Of a stretch of 64,000 nt of DNA, positions 22,039 to 32,300 are shown piece by piece (position 1 is the first letter of the stretch; each line of letters starts with the position of its first letter). The notes under the pieces are model-generated. The model made no database searches and had not been told where the DNA came from. It was given only the letters and a program-made list of their open reading frames with translations. The DNA comes from Sarcocystis neurona (taxonomy: Eukaryota > Apicomplexa > Conoidasida > Eucoccidiorida > Sarcocystidae), in the NCBI GenBank assembly GCA_000727475.1, contig KL647297.1, positions 1,583,295 through 1,647,294 on the forward strand. Reading direction: 5' to 3'. Made by a program: the position numbers and the translations under genes.

Positions 22039-24147
22039 AAGTGCTGTCGACTGGAAAGACGGCCACCTACTGGAGGGAAAAGTGGATAAGCGCTTTTACA
22101 CGCTTAAAAGTAGTACATCCGCTTACGATCCCAGGCCCAACACGCTTGTCTGCCCGTCACTTGAGACTGAACAAGTAAGTGAGTGTGTGTGTGTGTGCAT
22201 ATATATATGTACGGATGTATGTACGCACGTACGTATTTACGGATGTATGTATCTATATATGTGTCTATCTATGTGTGTCCCCCCTATACGCAGTACACAC
22301 TAGTTGGTGCTGAGTAGTGAACCCCACACAGTGCTGAAGCTAGTTTAGTGAAAGTAGTCATTCGTGTGCAGACATGCATGAGTTGTCCGGTGGGGGGGAC
22401 GGGGAGCCCCATGTCACACAGTTGTATAGCGTATCACACGAAAACCAGCCACTCTGAGTGCTGCGGAACTAGACGTTAGACGTGACACTATAAATGTCAG
22501 CGACACGGTAACATTTACGATTGTCGGGAGTTTCTGAAAAAAGCTGCGCAGCTCAAGACGATAGACACACAATGGCAGGGACTGAAGAGACGACAGGCTT
22601 GCGAACGTCTCAGCTAAATACCAAGTAGTAATTTGAGACGCCTAACCAGTTGCAGATGTCACGTCCGTTACTTAATGTGTACTGAGACGTGGAAGACGTG
22701 TATATGTATGTATTTACATACACGGACACAGATAGATAAACGCTGATCTGACGCGCACGTTTGCGTGCGCACGCATGTGAATTCACTGCATGTAGGTACA
22801 AATGCATGTGTATATATATATATATATATCTATATAAAGCAGGCATATACACAACTTGAGGATGCGTGCGGAGCGCTACAGAACGTGCTACACTGGTGAG
22901 GTGCCTAAGTTTATCTAGCAGCTGGTTTGGTATGGCAGACGCCTGAGAAGCTTCGGCGGTTCTCGACTGGAAGACCGTACATGTGCGGGCCTGACTGGTG
23001 CACGTCGATGCTAAAACGGCGGCGGTGCGGGGCAACAGTACACGCCAGGTCGTCAACGCAGACACGAAAGAGGCGTAGGCACTGGCGACTGGAGAAAATG
23101 CGGCATGCATTTCCCTCGGTATGAGGGTCCAATATACCGCGTCAGCTCACTGCTGCACACTTATAGGGGGATTTGCAGACATACATTTCAAGTATGCTAG
23201 GAAACTGGTGCTACAAAGCAGAAGACGGATGCGTCGCGTGAATCCTCCACATGAGCGCATGCATAATCTCTGGCCCTCGACGGTAGTTACGTAGGGTACG
23301 CAAACCCCAGGAAGACCTCTCCCGCAGACAGGCGTATGAACGTGCTTTCGGATATATGGTCAAGCGTATGCATACATATAGGACCAGTCTTGGTTAATTG
23401 TGGGGAGCTGCGCATCTGCCTTACGCGCGAGTGGAATGTCACCGCACGCACCGCTGAAAGTCTCCTCTGGCCAGCCACTGGGTCGCACCCTAGAGATAGT
23501 ACAACGGACGGCGTCCACAATTACGAGTGTGTCTTCCTTTTTTCGCAGCAAAATGTGCGGACACCCGCAGCAGCGCACAAAAGAAACTAGCGCTACTCAT
23601 TCTCCGGTTTTTCTTCAAATTGCCACTCGTTCACTTCCTCTCGATATCTTCTTGGGCTCATGAATCTCAATGTACTCATCTAGCTGCAAAACTCACGCCT
23701 ATGCGCAAACAAGCTCCCTGTACCTTACAGAGACGCGTCTGTATACATACATACATACAGACATACACACATGCATCCGTATATACTAAAGTACCTTTCT
23801 GTGTCTTACCTATACAACCTTGACTACGTGCACACATATATCTGTGTACTACTAGCGTAGACGTATACACACAGTGTACATGTTCAAATCTTTAGGTAAT
23901 CGCGACCGTGGTACTTGACAACGTACACGCCCACGAATATGGATCTAGTTCGTTGCACGTCAGTTACTGCAACGTGTCATACAAGCGGAGGAAACGAAGC
24001 TTCACAATCAGAAGAGCAGAAGTTGTAACCTTGGGAAGTGGTGTTCTCGATTTGTGCTGCTCGAGCAATCAATGTGCAACTGCGCCACAGGAAGCACGCG
24101 CTGCAACAGCAGCCGCTGCGGTTCCTCGCCAGAATCTAATCAAGTAG
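22039..24147 (+). CDS. Unidentified protein, C-terminal exons
   Basis: Two exons fit well. Exon 22039-22174 reads VDWKDGHLLEGKVDKRFYTL and later TLVCPSLETEQ, and ends at a strong GTAAGT donor. Exon 23896-24147 follows the acceptor TCTTTAG, reads VIATVVLDNVHAHEYGSSSL and SYKRRKRSFTIRRAEVV, has a short Ala run and stops at TAG. Both are in phase 0, so they join directly, although further small exons could sit in the 1.7-kb gap. The second exon alternates polar and hydrophobic residues like a beta-rich domain. I do not recognise the family. The start is not located; upstream exons may lie at 21.3-22.0 kb. Confidence 0.5.
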
Positions 24148-25069
24148 GACAACGCTACAGCTGAAAGTTCGATGGAAACACACGCCGGTGTCGCCGCTGC
24201 TGGTGTCTCTGTGCAGGGAGCTGAACATTTTCTTGAGTGAAAAGCCAAGGGGTTCAGTACAAGAGATGCACGCATTAGATCCCGTAAGGCCGCTGCCATA
24301 ACACCGCACCAAACCGAAAAGCGCTACCGGTGCTGCTGCTGCTGCTGCTGCCACTGCAACGTGCAAATGCACCTACACAGCTGCTGTACCGACGTTGCTG
24401 CTACCGCACCTGTCCACGTATGTACCTACAGCCGATCGCGGCTGCCGTAGTCGTCTGCCTCGAGTTGCTGCTCCTGCTGCTGAACACGCGGCAGAAAACA
24501 GGAACAGCAGCACTAACACACCGACGTGGAATCGCAGTCTCGATAGCAGCCAGCGACCCGACAGCGGCGAAAGCACTTCTGCAACATACCCACCACCGGC
24601 ATCGCAGACAAGAGTACAGCAGTAGCTGTACCTACACGTTTTTGACGTAGAAGCAAGACCAGTAGCAGAAACAGATGCCGCAGGAAGCCGGTCTACCGCA
24701 GCAGCGTGTCCTAGGACTGATGCTACGACGCAACTGTTTTTGTTGACAAGGCTCTTCCTTCAAATAACAGCGCCGTTACAACCCAGTAACGCCGCCTCCT
24801 GCGTCCGCTAAAACGCGTACACACGTACGCATCTGTAGGAATGTTTGAATGTCGAGTTCACAGACGACAATATGCATATGAAACTGTCTTGGCATGTGTA
24901 CGCTTATACGCACATTCATACGTAAGCACTGACATGCACAAGTGAGTGTGTGTACATGCGTACGTGTGCGTATAGCCACGCAGACGTGCGAGCGCTGAAA
25001 AGAAAGCGAAACTGTTCCGTCGTTCGTAGGCGTCAAGTGTCCAGCGGCCGACGACGTTTCGTACTTCTT
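24148..25069. other. Triplet-containing interval without a firm gene
   Basis: (CTG)n runs lie near 24330-24360 and GCA/CAG words near 24470-24620. A plus frame at 24395-24625 (NRNSSTNTPTWNRSLDSS) reads naturally, but it has no ATG and no clear splice partners. Microsatellite DNA lies at 24820-24980. Confidence 0.3.
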
Positions 25070-26560
25070 ATTTTTCAGAAGTTCATAATCGGCCGCCTCT
25101 TCTTTCTTTCCGCCTCCCGTCATTCACTTTCTTCCTCTCTCGCGTTCAGCAGCCGCACTCTGTTTCGTTTTAGTGGAAGAATGCTCTACGAACATCCTCT
25201 GCGCATCTCACTCCGTCACCACAAAGGCGCTTCACCGTCTTCTTCCCCTCTTTCCTTCATCTCTGGTCATTCTGTAGTGGTCTTCCCTGTCGTCCTCTCC
25301 AACTGTTCCTTCTTCCACTTTTCCTCCTCCTTTGCTATATTTTCTACCTCTTTGCCATCACTCGGGTCTCTTCTGCAAAAATCTTCTTTCCACTCTCTGA
25401 CCATCCCTGTTCTCGGATTGCTGCCCCGTTTTTTTCAATCACTTCTTCTAGTCTCTTTCACTACCATCTTTTCACATTATTTCTTCTTTCTCAACGCTCT
25501 GGTTCGGTTTTGTCCGCCGCCCACTTCTCTCCTCTTCCCCCCTCTTCTTTTGTCCGGTTTTTCAGTGCCTTACCTACTTCTCTTCCATTCGAATCTCTTC
25601 TTCTTGATGTGCCGTGGTGCACGGCTCCGGCACAGCCTCGCATGCGCATCTCTTCTTCTATTCATTCGTGCCTCTTTGTTTCCCTACCTCACACGTATAT
25701 TGAACCATCTGTCGAATCGGTCGTCATACTCTCTCCTCCTTCGCCGTCAATGCTTCTTGCATTTTTTCCTTCTTGACGTGCTACTACTGTTGCATACTGT
25801 GTTCCAGCCCTCTCTGCCGACTGTCTAGTTTTCAAGTTCCTCTTCTCTTCTTGGTGATTTCCTACTTTTCCCCTCTTCTCCTCACCTGCTCTCTCCCCAT
25901 TCTCTGCGAGTTCATCTTCCCCTTCTTCCTCACACCTTCCTGCTTCTCCTCTCGCTTCCTGCTTCTTCGTTCTTTCTTAAGCCGGTCGCTTCCCCCCCTT
26001 TTTTCTCCCATCTGTTTCCTACCGTGCGTACATTTTCTTTTCAACTCTCTTCTTCTTCCTTTCGTTTCTTTTGATGCTTTTTTCTCCATCTCCGTCACTC
26101 CTTCCTTGCGTCTTTACAGTTTCTGCTGGTCCGCTTAACTTTCCCGAAGCGCAGACACAATTTCCGTTGCTCACACGCGGACTTCCAGAACATGCTCACG
26201 ACAACTTGTCTTTGGTTCTTGTCTCTGTCCTGCTCTTCCCTACTTTTCTTTTTCATTTTCGCTGCGTCATCCTTCTCCTTCTATTCGTGTGCGTTCACCC
26301 CCTTTCTTATTCCTTGCTCTTTTCTCCTGCACCTACATGTGATTTTTTCTTCTTTTGCTCTACATCTTCGTTTGCCTTCATCTCTGCTTGCTCGTCCTTC
26401 TGCGTCGTCTATTTCTCTTTCTCTTCTTCACTTGCAATTCTATAGAAAAGTGCAGCGATATCTTATTACGCAAAGGTCGATCCGCACAGTTGCTTCGCTT
26501 CCCCCGTTGTCCTCCTCTTTTTCACAGCTGTCCAGCTGAACTTCCTCTTTTTCTTCTCTT
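25070..26560 (+). other. Long pyrimidine-rich tract
   Basis: For about 1.5 kb the plus strand is dominated by TTC, CTT and CTC words with few purines. It resembles the CT-rich introns of MCM2 but is longer. The open frame of about 290 codons across its first half is a by-product of the missing purines. It may be an intron or a 5' region of a plus-strand gene; acceptor-like AG sites occur near 26118 and 26445. Confidence 0.5.
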
Positions 26561-27205
26561 CTTCTGAATTCAGCAAACTGCACGCGCAACCCTCTCTTTC
26601 GAGTTCCTCGTTCCCGTTTTTGTTCTGCCGTTCAACAACTCAAAAAAACCTTCTCTTCCTCTCTTTCCAAAGAGCATGCCGCATATATCAAACTCGGAGG
26701 ACGTCTCCTGTCCCCTCTTTTAACTTCCTTTTCCTGTATGATAATGAAAGTAATTAAATGTACGACGGTAGCAGTAAGAGGGCGGATAGTATATGGACGA
26801 GAGTGCTTCTAAGGATAGCCATGATAAGCCTATCTCTTGCAATACGAGTGTACAGTCTACCAATTTCCATCCTTTTTCTTCTATTCTTTTCTTCCCAGTA
26901 CGGCCACGGGGAACGGTTCTCCTCCCTTTCTAAATTCTTGTGTCATCAGCTATCAAAGCTCGACATACATATATAAAATTATATCTACGTACACGTACGT
27001 ACACAAACACATACATATGCGCACACATAGTCCACACTGGTAGGGAGCTGGACTACATACATATAACGGCGTGCAGAATCCTGGTAATTTCTGCAGAAGC
27101 AGATCATCTTGCTGGTATGTTTTGTCCCGCAGAACACGTGTCGCAGTCATTCACATCCACACTCAACTTCCCTCGTTTTTTCGTTCCACCTTTCTTCAGC
27201 AAAAA

Positions 27206-27364
27206 ATGCGGCTCTTTGTGCTGTTCTGTTTCATAAGCATCTGCAGTAGTCTGTCTCTGTGGAATGCGCCGTCCCCGTTTCCCGCTAAAAACGGGGAGTC
27301 CCTCGCAGACGTTTTCTCCCAAAATGATACAAGCGCACATTTGGAAGAAAATCGAAGGCGATGA
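27206..27364 (+). CDS. Small putative secreted protein or signal-peptide exon
   Basis: An ATG in an A-rich context (AAAAAATGCG) opens a 52-codon frame ending in TGA. The protein starts MRLFVLFCFISICSSLS, a typical signal peptide with likely cleavage after Ser-Leu-Ser, followed by a short polar tail (NGESLADVFSQNDTSAHLEE) ending in Arg residues. An AG acceptor lies just before the ATG. The frame could be a complete micro-protein or the first exon of a secreted protein with a donor I could not fix. No family was recognised. A long pyrimidine-rich tract lies upstream. Confidence 0.4.
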   Translation: MRLFVLFCFISICSSLSLWNAPSPFPAKNGESLADVFSQNDTSAHLEENRRR

Positions 27365-28101
27365 TACTGCCGCACGTAAAAGCGCGTATTCCGCTGTGGA
27401 TCTGCCGCCGCTTTTCTTTTTCCCTCCTCCTACTCCTCCCTCAGACTGTCAACCCCAAAAACGTCTGACACACATGCTTGTCCACCTGCACGCTCTGAAA
27501 CAATATCTGCGGCTGTCCATTTCCTCTTCTTCCTGCTGCGGCGTACGTACACTCAAACGCCGCCGCCTTGCATCCGTCAGCGTTTTCATGGCTCTAAAAC
27601 TACGAGGACGCCGAATTTGGCGTGAAAGTCGAATTTGCTGCAGTCTACGTACCCCTGAACCCTGATATACGCAAGCGTCCACATCGATGTGCTTCTCTTC
27701 ATTAGCGGGGTCTGCCGCTGCTTTTCCTTGACTGTTTCGTCCTCGTAAGGGCGGTGTACGTACACCCAAAGGCCTGACCCACATACGCGGTTACGTATCT
27801 CGAACACTCGCGAGGGCCAAGCTCTCCCGCTGCTTCACTTCTGAGCAAGCGCCTGGCATGCGTAAGATCGTTCACACGCCTCCGTGTCGCCAGCAACATT
27901 CTCCTTCCGCTGCGGTGTACGTACACCCAAGCGCCGTCGTGTTACCTCTCCACTCGTCTCGCCGCCGCGTGTCTCTTCCACGTTTCGACTCTTCTCAACA
28001 CATGGTCATGAACCTACTGAGAATGCCACGCTTGTGCACCTCCTATTACACAACACAAGCGTCTTGCTACTACAGTCCACACCATTCGTAGAAAGCAACT
28101 A
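27365..28101. promoter_or_regulatory. Cluster of GTACGTAC palindromes (possible regulatory array)
   Basis: GTACGTAC cores occur at 27543-27550, 27756-27763 and 27917-27924, with a decayed copy (CTACGTACCCC) at about 27653. The best form is the 14-bp palindrome GGTGTACGTACACC followed by CAA and GC-rich sequence. No gene is convincing here; a plus frame at 27264-27665 is open but has no motif. Binding by an ApiAP2 factor is an inference. Confidence 0.4.
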
Positions 28102-29374
28102 CTATTCGTCGTTGCTCCCTCTAATGGCTTTTCCATAACGGCGCCTTGTACGACTATTTCTAACTCTTCTTGCCAATTTCTTCTTGAAGATACCTACGAA
28201 CGCAGACATAAATAGACTGCCCTTGAGACAGCAGTACGGCTCCCATAACACGAACCTTCCAGTCGGCTTTGGGGAGAAGCTGTCTCGCTGCTCCTCCCTA
28301 TTGTTCTCTCTTCCACCGTTTCTTCCGTCTTCGCTCCCGTTGCACCTTCCACAAGCTCTATGCAGCTTACTCTCGTGGGCTACTGCTACTGCTGCTGCAT
28401 CCCCTCTCCAACTCCTTCGCGAGTATCGTGCCTTTCTGTCCAACGCGTGAGCGCGGTGCTATTCGCATGAATCTACTGTTCACAGTCGAGACTATATATA
28501 TATATATACATACACACACATGTCCATGCATACTGCTCAACACGGTCACATAAAGAGACATATATGTGTACGTCTTTTTCCTGGAACACTCGAGTCCACA
28601 CGTATTGCTCTGCAGTCAAACGTCACCTGCCATCTATTGATTTATATGGGAAGCACGTACATACATGTGTGCGTAGCGTAGCATACGTATGAAGCTACTG
28701 GTATATATATATGTATATGTATACATACGTAGCGGAGAACACGAGGCAGACGAAGGCGTACGTGTAACAGCATGCGCTCGTGTATACCGCCTAACAGATA
28801 CATATCTCGCTCTCACTCGCGTACGTGTACCCAATTCTTTCTTTTCTACTTTAGACTTGAACACTTATGGCTCTACACGCATAGGGAAATGATTTGCACA
28901 TGTATACGTGAATACAACCGCTCACAAACTATCTACAAAAAGAGTGCTGCTCATTCCGTACACGCTGCAGCTTCACCTGCTGCTGCTGCCAACTCGCTTC
29001 CTCACTTTCTTTCCGCTGCATTAGTCCGCGCATCCAGTGCTGCTTCTGTTGTTCTCGTTTCCTCCGCGTGGTCTGACACTCATGCGGCTGTTGCTGCCAC
29101 CCATCCTCCTCGTGCTGCAGACACAAAGTGTCTCTCTCTCTCTTTCTTCCCTGCTGCTTTTCTGTTTTCCTACTGCTGCTGCTGCACCTGCCGCTGTTGT
29201 TGTCGCTGCAGCCCGTGCTGCTTCACAATCGCTGCTGAAATGACAGCAGCTGGCAACGCTGCTGTTGCAGGTGCTGGTGTGTGTACGGTGTGCTGCTGCT
29301 GTTTTACATTCGTAAGAAAGGTGGAGGCGGGACTTCATGAGGAAAGGGGCTCGCCATAAACGACGGGGCTGCAA
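28102..29374 (-). CDS. Possible C-terminal exons of the giant minus-strand gene
   Basis: Two minus-strand open pieces read like protein. The piece 29021-29374 has Ala/Thr runs and KQKSSREERERETL. The piece 28102-28443 has GGRENNREEQRDSFSPKPTG and a basic end, KKLARRVRNSRTRRRYG, then a stop. They follow the 3' end of the frame at 29304-35489, where a GTAAAA donor overlaps the last codon. Splicing would therefore append them. No phase-consistent acceptor was proven, and a plus-strand frame at 28184-28450 is also open. The function is unknown. Confidence 0.3.
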
Positions 29375-32300
29375 ACTCCCGCCCTACATGGCTGCTGCTA
29401 GTGAAAACGCTCCCTGGGGCTCGTCTGCCTCCTGAGGGAGATCCCGGCGCAGCAACTGCCGAGGTGGTGGCAGCAGCAGCAGTGGATGCGAGAGGCGCAG
29501 CAGAAGATGAAGACGCAGCAGCGGCAGCGACGATAGGAGCGGACGATCTGCCTGCCGAACCAGCTGTGATACTTCGGGCAGCAACAACTGCGCTGCTGCT
29601 GCTGCTTGCCTTCTCTCCCAGGGGGACGCCACCAACCCCAGACCCCGCTGCAGCACAGCTGCTCTGCACTACAGGACTGGTGCTCTTCCTTGCAATAATG
29701 CTTACATGCTGCTGTCCTCCCACCATCACGTCTCGGCTGAGCAGTCTCCTGTCTCCACTTTCCCACGGGTTGCGCGGTGCTGCACTCCGCCGGTGCTCCT
29801 GCTGCTGTTGCTGTTTCTGAAGATGTGCCTGTTGCTGCTGAGGCTGCTGCTGCTGGACCGGCCGCGGTGGTTGAGACTTCCCAGCGTGTGAAAGCAGCTG
29901 CTCGTTTCCTGCCCGAGGCGGTTGTCGGGGCTGCTGCGTCCACGCTGCCGGGGCAGGAGCAGCAGCAGCAGCGCAGTGGGCAGCAGCTGTTGTTGCAGGA
30001 GGACGTGTTGCTGTTGCGGGCCCTGCAACAGACGATGAGAGACGGGAAGCAGCAGCAGCATCCACCACCGGCGCGACGCCGACAGTCCTGCCCGCCTGCT
30101 GCTGCAGCGGTAGCTGCGTTGTCGCCGCATGCACGGCCGGTGATGAGAAAGATACTCCACTTGATGAGAAAGATACTCCCCTTGCTGCTGCAACCCCCCC
30201 GTTTGCTACGGGTGCTGCTGCAGCTGCTGCAGGGGATTGTAAGCGACTAGAGAGAAGATGAGCCAGCAATGCTGACGCAGGAGACGACGCAGGACACTCC
30301 AGTGCAGAGCCGCTAAGAGGACTCACACGCCGCACCACACCGTGCTGGTGCTGGTGCTGCTGCTTCTGGTGCATCTGATGCTCGTGGAAGTGCCGCTGGT
30401 GCGGTGCCATTTGCTGCGGGGCATGCTCTTGCTGCGGCTGCTGTTGGGGTGACTGCTGCGGCTGCTGCTGTTCGGGTGGCTGCTGTGGCTGCTGCTGCTG
30501 GGGTGGCTGCTGCGGCTGTTGCTGTTGGGGTGGCTGCTGCGGCTGTTGCTGCTGCTTGGCAACTCTTCCGAATAACGTGGCGAAGATGGACGGGAGGCCA
30601 CTACTCGCTCTTCTTGTAGGTGCCGCCGGTGCTGTCGCGCTCTTCTCTATCTTCTGCGTTGTCCCTGATGCACCTGCTGCTGCTGCTGCTGTGTAGTGAC
30701 TGCCGCTTCCTGTGCCCAGAGGTGTGGAGTTCTGCGTGAGAAATAAGAGCCACTGCTGCGGTGTCGCCGTTTCCTGCGCGCTGCCCAGTGAAGTCTTTCC
30801 TAATGCTTCCCCCCCAGACGCGGTCGGCTGCTTTTGCTTCGAAGACTGGTCTGTCGCTGTTTGCTGCTGCTGCTCCTGGTGTTGCAGCAACGCCGCAGAA
30901 GCTCCCATCGCAACAGCAGCAGCAGTACGATGCGGAGGCCCGTGCGGTGCTGCAGCAGCAGGTGTCGGAGCCGTCGCAGCAATATCCAGAGCCGCAGAAG
31001 ACGTGCAATTGCCAGCAGCAAGACCACGTTCGGGCGGACTCCCGTATCGAAGATCGCCACCTCCTACTCCGGCGGTGCCCATGGGAATTCGCTGTTGAAT
31101 CACGCTTGATTTGTTTTGCTGCTGCTGCGGCTGTTTCTCGCGTTCCTGCTGCGATTCCCTCTCCGGGAGTGTAACTGGAAACGCCATTGCTGTTCCGATC
31201 GAAGAAGTCGCGCCTCCCCGGCTCTTCTGCTTCTGCTGCTGCTCAAACTGCTGTTGCTGCTGCAGCTGGTCGCTCTCTTCTAAGGCTGCTGCTGTTGTCG
31301 TATCCTGGCTGTCGTTCCCCGCGTGCAGCAGCAGCAAACGGGATGCGTCCCCCCCGCCGCCTCCTGAACCTGCTGCTGTTGCTGCTGCTGTTGCTGGTGC
31401 TGCTGCTCTTGCTGTTGCTGCTGCTGTCGCAGTTGCCGCGGGTGCTTCTCTCGATCGGGTATTGCCCACGGGCTTGTCATGCGCAGGAAACGCTGTCACA
31501 GCACCTGTGCCTCTGCCAGACACAGGTGCAGTGCCACACACCCGCTTGCCTCCTGCTGCTGTTGTCCGCCCACCAACGGCGTGGTGGCTGCTTCCAGTTA
31601 CAGCTGCTCCTGTAACCGCTGTTTGGCTTCCTCGTGCTGCTGCTGCAGTTGCTGCGACAGTTGCTCCGGCTTTCGGATCTATCTGTCGCTTTTTCGTACC
31701 CACTGGCTCTTCTCGCCGGTGTGCACCTTCTTTCCTCTCCTGCTGTTGCTGCTTCTCTCGCTGCTGCGTCTGTTGAGGCGACTCCACTGCCTTCGGTGCC
31801 GACGTCTGCTTCTGCTGCTGTTTCCCCACACCAGGCTGCTGCTGCACTGCTGCTGCAGACTGCCTCCGCTGCTGCGGCTGCTTTGCTCTTGCAGGTTCTC
31901 CCGCGGCCGCTGCTCCTCCTCCTGCCCTTCTTCTTCCTGCTGCTGCTCCTGCTATTGCCGGTACTGTCCCCCTGTCTCCGCTGTTACAGCACCTCTCCAG
32001 TCCTCCGTCGCCTCCACTCTCCCAGGCTTCGTTGCTGCTGCTGACGGCGCTGCTGCCACCAGCGCCGTTGCTGCTGCAGAAATGCTTGCTGCCCCCGCTG
32101 CTGTCGCTGCTGCTCGTCTGATTGCTGCTCCTTCCTCCTTCCTGTAACTCACGTGGACAACTGGCGCTGCCCCCCGCGGCATTACCAGCAAAAGATATTG
32201 CTTCTTCCGTCTCACGGGCTCCAAGATCTGCCCGGTTGTTTGCCTGCAGCAGCGAAGATCGTATCTCTTCAAGTGCGTTCTTGCGCCTGTGCGGCAGCAC

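Noticed and set aside
24950..25828. 292-codon plus frame resembling a multi-pass membrane protein
   Set aside because: The hydrophobic look comes from TTC/CTT/CTC codons in a pyrimidine tract. There is no ATG-anchored unique domain or splice partner.
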